Assembly (NCBI GenBank): GCA_037892935.1
Contig: JAYXKI010000007.1
Span: 1,426,001 to 1,490,000 of the forward strand
Source: Phlebopus portentosus
Taxonomy: Eukaryota > Basidiomycota > Agaricomycetes > Boletales > Boletinellaceae
Length of the DNA stretch: 64,000 nucleotides
Direction of reading: 5' to 3'
Part shown: in pieces, positions 24,301 to 33,528 of the stretch
Layout of the letters: every line of letters starts with the position of its first letter
Numbering within the stretch: position 1 is the stretch's first letter
Translations under genes and position numbers: made by a program
Notes under the pieces: generated by a model
Database searches by the model: none
What the model was told of the DNA's origin: nothing
What the model saw: only the letters and a program-made list of their open reading frames with translations

Positions 24301-24570
24301 CTAATCTTCTTCTTGCTTGATCTCGTGATCGACTTCTTCTTCCTTGATTTCGCGCTCAATTTCCTCGTTCTTGATGATAATCGGCTCGATCTTCCGCCCA
24401 TTGTATTTAACCATTTGCCAGTTTCCTCTTCTGTCCTTTGCTGTTATGACATCGTTCGGATCGAAGGTCGGATGGTCTTGGACATCGTCCCAAGGGACGA
24501 TGTAGCGCTTGGGCTTCTGGTAGGGGCCCTGGCATTGGCGTTGGCGTTGGTTGCGACGATTAGGAGCCAT
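24301..24570 (-). CDS. 89-residue basic/acidic accessory protein of the retrotransposon
   Basis: An intact ATG-to-TAG frame starts MAPNRRNQRQRQ. The N-terminal half is Arg/Gln/Lys-rich and could bind nucleic acid or act as a nuclear signal. The last 25 residues alternate Glu/Asp with Ile, Lys and His (about NEEIEREIKEEEVDHEIKQEE) and could form a charged helix. A TATAAGG box lies about 60 bases upstream of the ATG, followed by a CU-rich leader, so it may have its own promoter rather than depend on splicing. No known family. Its function is unknown. Confidence 0.55.
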   Translation of the reverse strand: MAPNRRNQRQRQCQGPYQKPKRYIVPWDDVQDHPTFDPNDVITAKDRRGNWQMVKYNGRKIEPIIIKNEEIEREIKEEEVDHEIKQEED

Positions 24571-25268
24571 TGATAATGGATGAGTGAGGAAGAGTTGTTG
24601 GAAGAACTGTTCTCGCTTTAGTTCTCCTTATATGCCTTTTGTCAACCTTGTGATCATGTACATTCATTTCTAAATAAAGCCTTATTACGTGTCGGCTTCC
24701 AACAGACCTGGTGACCTTCAGATCTTCTCTTTTTCGGAAAAGTTATTGGATAGACCTCCTCACTAATCTCGTAGGAAGGGATTATTCCTTCTGGTGGGCC
24801 TTGGCTTCATGACTCTGGAGTATCCTACCCTGACATCATGCGCTGTACCTTTCCGGCAGGTTGCTATTATTTCTTTATGTGGCCTCGAGCTCTTACTGCT
24901 TGTAGTAACTGTATCCTTGTCCAAGGAAACGAATCCCATAGAGGGAATAGCAGTTAGTTGACTACCATCCCCTAAAGGGGGTTCATGCTTCCTTAGAGTT
25001 GGCTTTGTCCATAACCCCGTGGATTAGAAGTTATAACGATTACTATTGGCCTTCCTCAGTCCGTAAAGATGCACCCCATGTCGCCAGCTAAATTAAGTCT
25101 AGCTTTCTAGACTGTCACCTTATCGTACTTTTCCCCTAATATTAATTTATAACAATATTCTAAGGGGTAGTTTATACTCATTTCGGAGTATTAGGTGACT
25201 TATTTTTATACTTCCTGCACCTGCAATCTAAGGAAGTCGTAGTTTAACGTCATTGCGGACGCCATCTT
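24571..25268 (-). other. Spacer between pol and the accessory ORFs
   Basis: No convincing gene. The sense strand contains an AGTATAAAAATAAG box just after the pol stop (about 25205-25215), a TATAAGG box near 24632-24640, and an acceptor-like GAGAACAG before the 89-codon ORF. These could serve separate expression of the 3' genes. Confidence 0.4.
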
Positions 25269-28200
25269 CTACAAGTCCTTGATTGTCCTTATTGCTCTAA
25301 TTCTTTCCTTCTTTGGTTTTGGGAGCCATTGCTTCAGCCATTGGTCCAAGGTCGCTGGTTTCGGTTTGCTTGGGTATTTCATATGGAATTCTCTAATTGC
25401 TTCAGCTGATCCTGCTAAGTCATCACTCCATATTTCCCAAGTATTATCTGCATCGCTATATCCTGTCCATTTGATTAGGTACTTGTAGGTTTCTCTTGAT
25501 TTCTTGACATTGAGTATGTTCTCCACTTCAAATTGTAATTCATCTCCTATTACAATTGGGTCTGGGTTGGTTGGAATCTGCCTTTTGGGATATTCTTTTT
25601 CTTTGTATGGGATTAATAATCCTGCATAGAATACTGGATATATTCGCATTCCTTTTGGCAGTTCGAGTTCATAATTGAGTTCGCCATGTTTCTTTATTAT
25701 CTTGTACGGCCCTAGGTTGCGTACTGCAAGCTTCCTTGTTGGCGTCAATAAGTCTATATTCTTTGCATCTACTAAGACTTTATCTCCAATTTTGAATTCT
25801 GGTTTCTTTCCTCGATGCTTATCTTCATATCTCTTCATCTGTTCTTGAGCTTGTTCCATTGCCTTTATAGCTGTTTCTTGTGCCGCTCGCTGTCTCTGTA
25901 TGTACTCCATAGCTCCTTCAGTATTCGACTTGGTCATTATGAACTCCATTCGTGGGTGCCGTCCATAGATCAAATAAAATGGTGACTGTTTTGTTGTACT
26001 ATGCCGCTTGTTATTGTACGCAAATTGTGCCAGTCGTAAATATTGGTCCCAGTTTGTTTGTTGATAATCAACATAACACCTTAGGTACTGTTCAAGTTCC
26101 TGATTAACTCGTTCAGACTGCCCATCCGTTTGAGGGTGGTATGCCGTGCTTAATGCTGGCATAATTCCTATCATTTGGTAGACAGCTAGGGTAAACTTAC
26201 TGGTAAATTGCGGACCTCGGTCCGTGGTGATCTTTTTGGGCATCCCATGTATCGCATATATTTCATTTACAAACAGTCTTGCTGTTTCTTGGGAGTCTGT
26301 TGTTTCTTTGCATGGAATGAAGGTCGCATATTTTGAAAATCTGTCCACTACTGTTAATATTGCATTATATCCTGAATCAGTCATGGGTACTCCTGTAATA
26401 AAATCCGCTGTAATGTGTTCCCATGGTTGTTCTGGTATTTCGAGTGGTTGTAGCGGAGGTTGTGTTTTTCCTCTTCTCGCCTTTGTTCTTTGGCATTTGT
26501 CGCAGGATTGTACATATTCTGTAATCCATTGTTCCATTTTTGGCCAATAATAATCTCTTTTGATTAGGTCAATCGTTACCTCTGGTCCTGGATGTCCTGC
26601 ACTTGGTGAATCGTGGTGGATTCTTACAATATCCTCTTTTAAACTATTGATTGGTGGTACTACTATTTTCCCTTTATAGTAATAGTAGTTGCCACTTTTC
26701 TCATAGTGCTCTCCTTCGATTTCTATTCCTTCTTTGCGATATCCTTCTTCTATCTGGTCCATGATAGTATTTTCTATTAGTTCTATCGTTCTGGCATTCC
26801 TTCCAATGAACACTTCTTCAGGTAATACTACTACGTCTTTATTGTCTTCTTCTGTTAATTCATAATCTGATCGTCTGGACAAGGCATCTGCTCTACTGTT
26901 TGCTCTTCCTGGTCGATATTCTATCTTGAAATTATATCGGCTTAGCTCAGTTGCCCATCTTGCTTGTCTTCGATTTAGTTTCCTTGCTGTCATGAACATT
27001 CTTAAGTTTGCTTGGTCGGATATTACCCTTATTTCGTGTTTTGCTCCTTCCAAATGGTGTCTCCAGACTTCGAATGCTTTAATTATAGCATATAACTCCT
27101 TATCTCCCACTGAATAATTTCGTTCTGTCGCAGTGAACGTTCCTGACCAATATGCTATTGGGTAAAGTTTTCCGTCTTCCTTTTCTTGTGATAGAACTGC
27201 TCCCATTGCTACATCAGACGCGTCAGTTTCTATTATAAACTGTTTCTCATAGTCAGGTCGTACTAGTATTGGTCCTGTGGTAAATGCTTCTTTTAATTTC
27301 TTGAAGGCTTCTTGTTGCTTTTCTCCCCATGTAAACATCTTTTTCTTTGATTGCAGGCTCGTTAGGGGTCGTACTATGGCCGAGTAATCTTTAATGAATT
27401 TTCTGTAGAAATTCGCGAATCCAATGAAGCGTCTGATGTCTCGTTTACTCGTTAAATCTGGCCATTCTTGTATTGCTTTGACTTTATACGGATCCATCTT
27501 TAGTCCTTCGTCATTTACCAAAAATCCTAGATAATCTAATTCCCTCTTGTTGAAATAGCATTTTTCTGGTTTTAAATAGAAATCTGCTTCTCGCAGTTTT
27601 TGCATAACTCTCTTCGTTAGTATCAGTAATTCTCCTTCTGTTTGGGCATAGATAATGATATCATCTAAGTATATTACTACTCCAGCTCCTATCATGTCTT
27701 CAAATAGCTCATTCATTGCTCGCTGAAAGACGGCAGGGGAGTTCATCATTCCAAATTGCATGACTGATGGTTCAAATACTCCTTGATGTGTTCGGAAAGC
27801 GGCTTTCCATTCATCTCCTCTTGCAATCCTGATGTTGTTGTATCCTGCTCTCATATCTAGAGTGGTAAAGATTTTAGCTTTCGCTAGTCCATCCGGTAGT
27901 GTATGCATTATTGGTATGGGGAAAGGATCTACTTTGCATATCTTGTTTACCTCTCGGTAATCTATTACCATTCTTGCTCCTGCATCTTTCTTTCCTACAA
28001 AGAATACTGGGGCTGCTATTTGTGATCTTGATCGTTGTATCCATCCTTTATCCAGGTTTTCCTTGATGAATTCTTTTACCGCTTCTTGTTCTAATTGTGT
28101 TAGTGAATAGATTGCTCGTTTCTTTGGCAATTCAACTCCTTCTTTAAACTCTATTTTCATATCCCATTGGGTATGTTTGGGTAGTCTCTTTGCCTGTTCT

Positions 28201-29867
28201 GCGCTGAATCTATCTTCAAACTCCCACAGTTCTCGTGGTACTAATTCTTTCCATTCCTTACTTCCAGTATCAGTCCTTCCTTCTTTAGCTGCTTTCTCTT
28301 GGGAGTACTTTTGTGCTATACTGCTATATTTGGTTAATTTCTTGCGTGCTTTCATATCTTCTTCTGATTCTGGCATTACTGCACTAACTTCCTTACCGTG
28401 GGAATTTCCTTCCTTATTGGGGTGCGACGCTTTTTCCAGTGGAAAAAGCGGATCAGTTTTTATTCCCACGTTAGATTTACTTCTTACCGAGTTTCTTTTA
28501 CCCTTCTTCTCGGTATATGCTTGATTTATTGACCGCTTGAATCTCTCATTTGGGTGACAGCTGCTCCCACTGAGTTCTTCGACAAACAGACTCTGTCGAA
28601 ATATGTTGCCTTGATCTTGCTGTCCGGACGACCCTGATGGGAACAATGTGCTAGGATCCACTCTTGGCGATTGATATCCTGCTGTTCCAACTCGCTTTGG
28701 TATTTTTCTTTGGCTTCCCTCACTTCCTCCTGATGTAGATTGTATTATTGAGGGTGGCATTACTGGCACGAGTTGCTCATCTCTCCAATGGTATTTTCCT
28801 CCATCTATTCCATAGAATATTTGATTCGGCACCTTCTTGGTCATTTTATTGAAACTTGTTGCTGTTTCAAAGTCTTGTTTGAACCTTGCCTCCATTGCCT
28901 CTGTAGCATTGTCCAGATTTACGCTTGTACTTACCTTATAGACTTTATTCCATGCCGTGAACGTTCTTCTTGATTTCATTGGTTCTTGCATAGTCTGTTC
29001 TGGAGCTGGAGGAGTTGGTTGTCTGGGCGGCGCTACAGGTGGTGTCGGTTGTGGAGGAGTTGGTGATCTTGGTGATGCCATAGCTTGTACTGGTGCTGGG
29101 GGTGTTGGTGCTCGTGGTACTATAATTGGTGCTATCAGGGGTTTGGTCTTTTGACTTACCACAGTACTGCTTTTACCTTTGTTCTGTGATATGGTAGATG
29201 GGAGTAGTATATTTATTTCATCTTCCTCTTCATCTGAATCAGAATCGATACAGCTTTGCGAGTAGTCCCATCGCGTTTGTTGCTCTATTTTTCTTCTTCC
29301 TTTCTTCTTATTCCTGTATCGTCTATAGTTCCGATTTAGATATTGCGTACCTTCAATCTGTGTTTTCCCATATTGGGTACTGATTTGTCCTGTTTGAAAA
29401 TTAATGTTGGGTTTGTATCGAGTTATCCAATCATGTCCTAGGATAAACCTATCATTGTTAGTCTGCAACACTGCAATTTCCATATTTCCTGTGCTTACTC
29501 CTGTATCTACCCACGCCCGTACACTCTCTTTCCATCCACCCACTGTTGTTGATCCATCTGCATTTACTATACTTGCATTCCCCTGTCTAGGTACTGTTTT
29601 TAGTCCTAATTGTTTGACTGTGTTAGGACTAATTGTAGTGATTCCTGATCCAGAATCCATTAATGCAATTATTGGAATGCGCCTCTTTTCCCCTTGAGTA
29701 AGATAGATCTTCAATTTTGGTTGGTTGGAACTAGGGTGTACTGTCGTCCATCGGCGTGATACTTGTGGATTAATAGAAGTATTATTTTTACTATTCTTCT
29801 TTTCCTCTGAATCCACTTCGTCTCCACTCTCATCCGCCGATATTCTGAGAGTGGCTCTTAAAAATCC
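25269..29867 (-). CDS. pol: Pol polyprotein (protease, RT, RNase H, integrase, chromodomain)
   Basis: An uninterrupted frame runs from just after a TGA at 29870-29868 to the stop at 25269. There is no ATG near its start, so it is expressed as a fusion with Gag by a -1 shift. Numbering from the GTG at 29816: aspartic protease DSG at 54-56; reverse transcriptase with YLDD near 715; RNase H (TDASD near 865); integrase HHCC zinc domain (HHDSPSAGH...CDKC, from about 1065); integrase D,D,E in TADFI (about 1138), TTDRGPQF (about 1198) and GQSERVNQ (about 1234); and a C-terminal chromodomain (VENILNVKKSRETYKYLIKW). Order and chromodomain place it in the chromovirus branch of Ty3/gypsy (Metaviridae). 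All catalytic residues I can check are present, so it looks functional. Confidence 0.95.
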   Translation of the reverse strand, partial: GFLRATLRISADESGDEVDSEEKKNSKNNTSINPQVSRRWTTVHPSSNQPKLKIYLTQGEKRRIPIIALMDSGSGITTISPNTVKQLGLKTVPRQGNASIVNADGSTTVGGWKESVRAWVDTGVSTGNMEIAVLQTNNDRFILGHDWITRYKPNINFQTGQISTQYGKTQIEGTQYLNRNYRRYRNKKKGRRKIEQQTRWDYSQSCIDSDSDEEEDEINILLPSTISQNKGKSSTVVSQKTKPLIAPIIVPRAPTPPAPVQAMASPRSPTPPQPTPPVAPPRQPTPPAPEQTMQEPMKSRRTFTAWNKVYKVSTSVNLDNATEAMEARFKQDFETATSFNKMTKKVPNQIFYGIDGGKYHWRDEQLVPVMPPSIIQSTSGGSEGSQRKIPKRVGTAGYQSPRVDPSTLFPSGSSGQQDQGNIFRQSLFVEELSGSSCHPNERFKRSINQAYTEKKGKRNSVRSKSNVGIKTDPLFPLEKASHPNKEGNSHGKEVSAVMPESEEDMKARKKLTKYSSIAQKYSQEKAAKEGRTDTGSKEWKELVPRELWEFEDRFSAEQAKRLPKHTQWDMKIEFKEGVELPKKRAIYSLTQLEQEAVKEFIKENLDKGWIQRSRSQIAAPVFFVGKKDAGARMVIDYREVNKICKVDPFPIPIMHTLPDGLAKAKIFTTLDMRAGYNNIRIARGDEWKAAFRTHQGVFEPSVMQFGMMNSPAVFQRAMNELFEDMIGAGVVIYLDDIIIYAQTEGELLILTKRVMQKLREADFYLKPEKCYFNKRELDYLGFLVNDEGLKMDPYKVKAIQEWPDLTSKRDIRRFIGFANFYRKFIKDYSAIVRPLTSLQSKKKMFTWGEKQQEAFKKLKEAFTTGPILVRPDYEKQFIIETDASDVAMGAVLSQEKEDGKLYPIAYWSGTFTATERNYSVGDKELYAIIKAFEVWRHHLEGAKHEIRVISDQANLRMFMTARKLNRRQARWATELSRYNFKIEYRPGRANSRADALSRRSDYELTEEDNKDVVVLPEEVFIGRNARTIELIENTIMDQIEEGYRKEGIEIEGEHYEKSGNYYYYKGKIVVPPINSLKEDIVRIHHDSPSAGHPGPEVTIDLIKRDYYWPKMEQWITEYVQSCDKCQRTKARRGKTQPPLQPLEIPEQPWEHITADFITGVPMTDSGYNAILTVVDRFSKYATFIPCKETTDSQETARLFVNEIYAIHGMPKKITTDRGPQFTSKFTLAVYQMIGIMPALSTAYHPQTDGQSERVNQELEQYLRCYVDYQQTNWDQYLRLAQFAYNNKRHSTTKQSPFYLIYGRHPRMEFIMTKSNTEGAMEYIQRQRAAQETAIKAMEQAQEQMKRYEDKHRGKKPEFKIGDKVLVDAKNIDLLTPTRKLAVRNLGPYKIIKKHGELNYELELPKGMRIYPVFYAGLLIPYKEKEYPKRQIPTNPDPIVIGDELQFEVENILNVKKSRETYKYLIKWTGYSDADNTWEIWSDDLAGSAEAIREFHMKYPSKPKPATLDQWLKQWLPKPKKERIRAIRTIKDL
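29857..29867 (-). other. Gag-Pol -1 frameshift site
   Basis: On the sense strand the Gag frame ends GAG GAT TTT TAA. The Pol frame is closed by a TGA immediately before GGA TTT TTA AGA. The two frames therefore overlap only over GGATTTTTAA, and a -1 slip must happen there, most simply by tRNA-Phe on the T5 run with the stop codon in the A site. Splicing or re-initiation is the alternative, but no in-frame ATG favours it. Confidence 0.6.
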
Positions 29868-30781
29868 TCAGGTTGGCGTTGAGCTTCATTTTGATCTGCG
29901 CCTTGCTCACTGAGGCCTTCTTCATCTTCTTCTTCATTGACGTCTAATTCTCGGCGCTTAAATCTTGACCCTTTCGCTCTTCCTCGGGTTTTTCCTTGAT
30001 TTCTTCCCGAAGGTCTACTTGTCTGTTTTCTGCAGTCTCTAGCGAAATGTCCTAGTGTACCACAATTGTAACACTTAATAGATCCTTTATTAAAACTTCC
30101 TTGTGGTTTCTTGACTCGTCTGACATCTACCTCCATCGGTGTATAGTCTGGTACAAATGATGGTTTTGCATTTGCTCCATATTGTGGCAAATGCACTCCA
30201 TGTATTGTTCTTGAAAATGCTAAGCCTGCTTCGCTATCTTTTGCATTTCTCATCCATGTCTCCAGGTCCCATGCCTGGCTCCCTGGTTGGGCTGTTAATC
30301 TTGCTAGGATTGTCTCTCGTAATCCTGATTTATACATGGACTTTCGCACTACTGCGTTGTAGTCTGGCGGGAGGTATGCTGATATTCGATCAAATTCCAT
30401 ATTATAATCTAATATGGATGCTCTCCCTTGTCGGATGTTATGTATTTTCTTTACCGCATCTTCTGTTACATCATAATGTTTTCCATGTTGAGCTCTTAGG
30501 AACCCTTTAAAGGCTTCATAATTTGGCCAGGCACCTGCTGCGGTTCCCACTAATCCTGCTACACCACGACTTTGAACATGCGGCGCTATCCATACTGATG
30601 CATTTCCTTTTAAACATTGACATACCAATTTTGTTTTATTTTCGTCTCCTGTGATTTTATTCGCATCAAACCGCAAGTCCATTTGTGTGAGGAATGCTTC
30701 AACATCTTCTTTACTTGTTCCTTTAAATGTCGGTGCCTTAATAATATTCCCAATTGGGATTGGATTTGGGTTTGCCGCCAT
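29858..30781 (-). CDS. gag: Gag polyprotein
   Basis: 307 residues from the ATG at 30781 to TAA at 29858. The N-terminal two thirds form a Ty3/gypsy capsid-like (retrotrans_gag) region, with FKGTSKEDVEAFLTQMDLRF and the later ILDYNMEFDRI and YKSGLRETI. A single nucleocapsid zinc knuckle CYNCGTLGHFARDC (CX2CX4HX4C) lies at about 236-249, followed by a basic Arg/Gly stretch and an acidic tail. The ATG is the first one on the unspliced RNA after about 1.67 kb of leader. It packages the element's RNA. Confidence 0.93.
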   Translation of the reverse strand: MAANPNPIPIGNIIKAPTFKGTSKEDVEAFLTQMDLRFDANKITGDENKTKLVCQCLKGNASVWIAPHVQSRGVAGLVGTAAGAWPNYEAFKGFLRAQHGKHYDVTEDAVKKIHNIRQGRASILDYNMEFDRISAYLPPDYNAVVRKSMYKSGLRETILARLTAQPGSQAWDLETWMRNAKDSEAGLAFSRTIHGVHLPQYGANAKPSFVPDYTPMEVDVRRVKKPQGSFNKGSIKCYNCGTLGHFARDCRKQTSRPSGRNQGKTRGRAKGSRFKRRELDVNEEEDEEGLSEQGADQNEAQRQPEDF

Positions 30782-31436
30782 ATTATTATATTGTTACAGA
30801 GGTCTCAAAAAGGTCTTCTATCTGTTCTAATAGTTCCTGACTACTAAATCCGTTTATTCTTGGTGTCCCTAATCCGACTCCGAGATGGAGGAGGTTGGGC
30901 TATCGGAATTATTAGAGGATAACTCAAATGTATTAATTTGAGTGCCTACCTCTATCGTCTCTGGATTAGTATTTCCCTGATCAGGTTCTCCGAGTTCTCC
31001 TGAAGCCTCTGAAGCCGGTCTGAGTGGTAGCGTTAAATCGTTTATGACTGGGATGTTCTGTCTTGGGCTACCTACTACGCTTTCTTCGTCTGCGTCTGAC
31101 TCTGGCGGAGAATCTGGGTGTCGACTGTGGTTCCCTGAGTAATCGTTAAACAGGGTCGTCGTTGGTGGAATGCTCGATGAAGCTGATCTATAGCTTGATG
31201 AGCTACTTTCTGATTCCGAAGAGTGTGGAGGGTATGGGTACCTGTCTGCGCTATATCCGCTTGGTGCTCCTCCTGTTCGTCTTCCTCTCTGCTGTCTGAT
31301 CCTTGGCCCTGGTATTCTCGCTACGACTTCTGACAACTGTACAAGGGTGTTTTCGATGTGTGTTATCGTCCTTGTAATTTCTTCGCTGTTCTCTGCTGCT
31401 GTCTCGTTACCCCTCCTGACGTCTTCTTCCAAGCGC

Positions 31437-33411
31437 TGTAGTGCCCTGGCCAGTCCTGTGCCAGGACACTCATACTATGGCTCTCCCCTACTTCAGATAC
31501 CATATCCCTTCGCCGCCTACACCTCAGAGGACCAGGGCATACTCATACCACACTCTAGAGGCCATACGAGCACATATCTATAGATTCTAGCCTACGCTTC
31601 CCCCTGCGGCGCCCTCCAAGAGCCCAGACGAGTCCGCCGCTGGCTCCCTGGCACCCATACACATCCGCCGAAGGCTCCTACCCAGCACCAGACACCATAG
31701 GAGATGTCCCCCAATCATTATAGGCCTTCGTTATTACAATTTCTCATACGTACAGCCTCGAGGCGGATTTGGACACCCCTGTGGCGGCCCCCCCAAGCCT
31801 CAGATTGGTCCGGCGGCCACTCAGGCGTCCTCAGGTGCCCTCGCCGAGGCCTCCTACAACTTACCAGGCAGTCCCCCAAGGCCTATGGATTTATCTAGTA
31901 TCATCCCTGCTCATATGCCACTAAAGGCTGCAGTTTTACGAATCCGCCGCCAATCGAGCGGCGAGTTGCAGATCCGCCGCTCCGGCGCCCTCCTTAGTTA
32001 CCATGGATCGCCTACACTCTATATTGAGTGTGGCGGCGGCCTTGGGCGGCCTAGGGACCCTGACTGATGCGCCCTCGATCTCATATATGCAATATCGGCC
32101 TCCGAACATCAGCCCCGATGTTTCCCGACTTCCCCCCAAGCGGCGGGCGACTCTAGACCATATATGGCAGTCAGGCATGTGGTACAGCGGCGTGCCAAGC
32201 CACCGACCGCCGCTGCCAAGCCAGACTCCGCCGGCGCCCGTTTTATTGCAGATACACGATATATCATACTATTGGATAGCCCCCTCACGTTGGCGCTGCC
32301 GTACGCCTCCTAGATGCTCCGGCGGCGGCCCTTGGCGAGCCCAGTGACTCAGGAGATGTTGTCAGACAGTAGGACTCATCGGCGAGAGCAGTAGAGTATA
32401 TATAGAGTGTATATTCATCAGTAGACGAGAGAGATACTCGAGCACATACATAGCAGAGAGCTTTCACAGCATACAAAGGCCAGGGTTCGAGATTCCCTCA
32501 CTCTGAGCTCCCCCTCATGTACTGAGCTCCCCCATTGACTATATACTACCCTTGACTCGTCGTTCTATTCTCCCTTGGCGCCTCTGACATTTAGTGTGTG
32601 AGTTAGGACTGGGAACCTACCCCCAAACGTCCGCCGCACTCCATTGTACCTGTCGGGCAGCCTCTATTCGACCTCGGCGGCCCTCCGGCGACACAGGCCT
32701 TCTGTCCTACACCCCTGCGGCGTCTTTTCCAGTTACTCGCCGCACGTTGTCCCTTATATTCATCATATACGGCCCCTACCTTTCATTTATCCGGTTTACG
32801 CTACCGCGGCGGATTTGTACAAGCTCCCTCGTCCCTGGCGGCACCCTATTCGACCTCGGCGGCCCTCCGGCGACCCAGGCCTCCTTTCCTATTCCCCTTC
32901 GGCGTCCTTTTCATCTGCTGGCCGCACGTTGCCCCTTATATTCATCGTATACGGTCCCTCCCTTTTGTTTATCCAGTTTACACTACCGCGGCGGATTTGT
33001 ACACGCTCCCTCGTCCCCGGCGGCCCCCTATTCGACCTCGGCGGCCCTCCGGCGACACAGGCCTTCCATTGTATTCCCCCTCGGCGTCTTTTTCACCTAC
33101 TCGCCGCACGTTACGCCTCATATTCATCATATACAGTTTCTAGCTTCCCCCTACTGAGATTGCGCTACTCCGGCGGACTCCTGTGACCCCCCCTTCTGTC
33201 CGGCGGACCTACTACTCCTTTCCTTTCATACCTCGGCGTCCCTAGGCCACTCCCCGACGTCTCTGACGGTTTTGGCACCTGCCAGGTGGTTAGTGGTTAG
33301 AGTCTGATAGCTTGAGGCTTCGTTTCTGGAGGTTTCTTCACACATTCAGCTCCCTTAGTAGGACGGACATCTGTAGCACCTTCAGATAGAGAGACCACCC
33401 AAAATACCACA
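31437..33411 (+). repeat. 5' LTR of nested element
   Basis: 1975 bp, CpG-rich. It differs from the 3' copy at six sites, all C/T or G/A changes within CpG, and at one C-run length. It contains three tandem units with 182-bp period starting at 32666, 32848 and 33030 (ATTCGACCTCGGCGGCCCTC), the third partly degenerate. A tRNA-like GGTGGTTAGTGGTTAGAG segment lies near the end (about 33285). Confidence 0.9.
32666..33210 (+). repeat. Three 182-bp tandem repeats in the LTR of the nested element
   Basis: Units start at 32666, 32848 and 33030, and each holds CGCCGCACGTT and a CGGCGGATTTG or CGGCGGACTCC box at constant spacing. The same array is at 38358, 38540 and 38722 in the other LTR. The apparent open frames of about 180 codons here are by-products of the repeat. 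Confidence 0.85.
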
Positions 33412-33414
33412 TCT

Positions 33415-33434
33415 TGGAGCCCACCTGCGAGGGA
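33415..33434 (+). other. Candidate primer-binding site of nested element
   Basis: TGGAGCCCACCTGCGAGGGA starts 3 bases after the 5' LTR. It begins with TGG, as expected for pairing with a tRNA 3' CCA end. I cannot assign the tRNA. Confidence 0.45.
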
Positions 33435-33528
33435 GCTGTTTGTTTTTGAAGACCCTTCCCTCCCACCCTTATTTTCGCCGTTTTTCAACTTTTCAATACT
33501 CCGGCGGACTGCCAAGGCCTTCGGCGCC

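Noticed and set aside
32594..33186. Open frames of 180-187 codons in the LTRs of the nested element (also 38286-38878)
   Set aside because: They arise because the 182-bp repeat unit is open in two frames; two overlapping frames are equally open, and no start context or domain supports a protein.
33280..33345. tRNA-like A-box (GGTTAGTGGTTAGAG) near the end of the LTR of the nested element
   Set aside because: No matching B-box or acceptor stem at the right distance; also duplicated in the other LTR, so not a tRNA gene.
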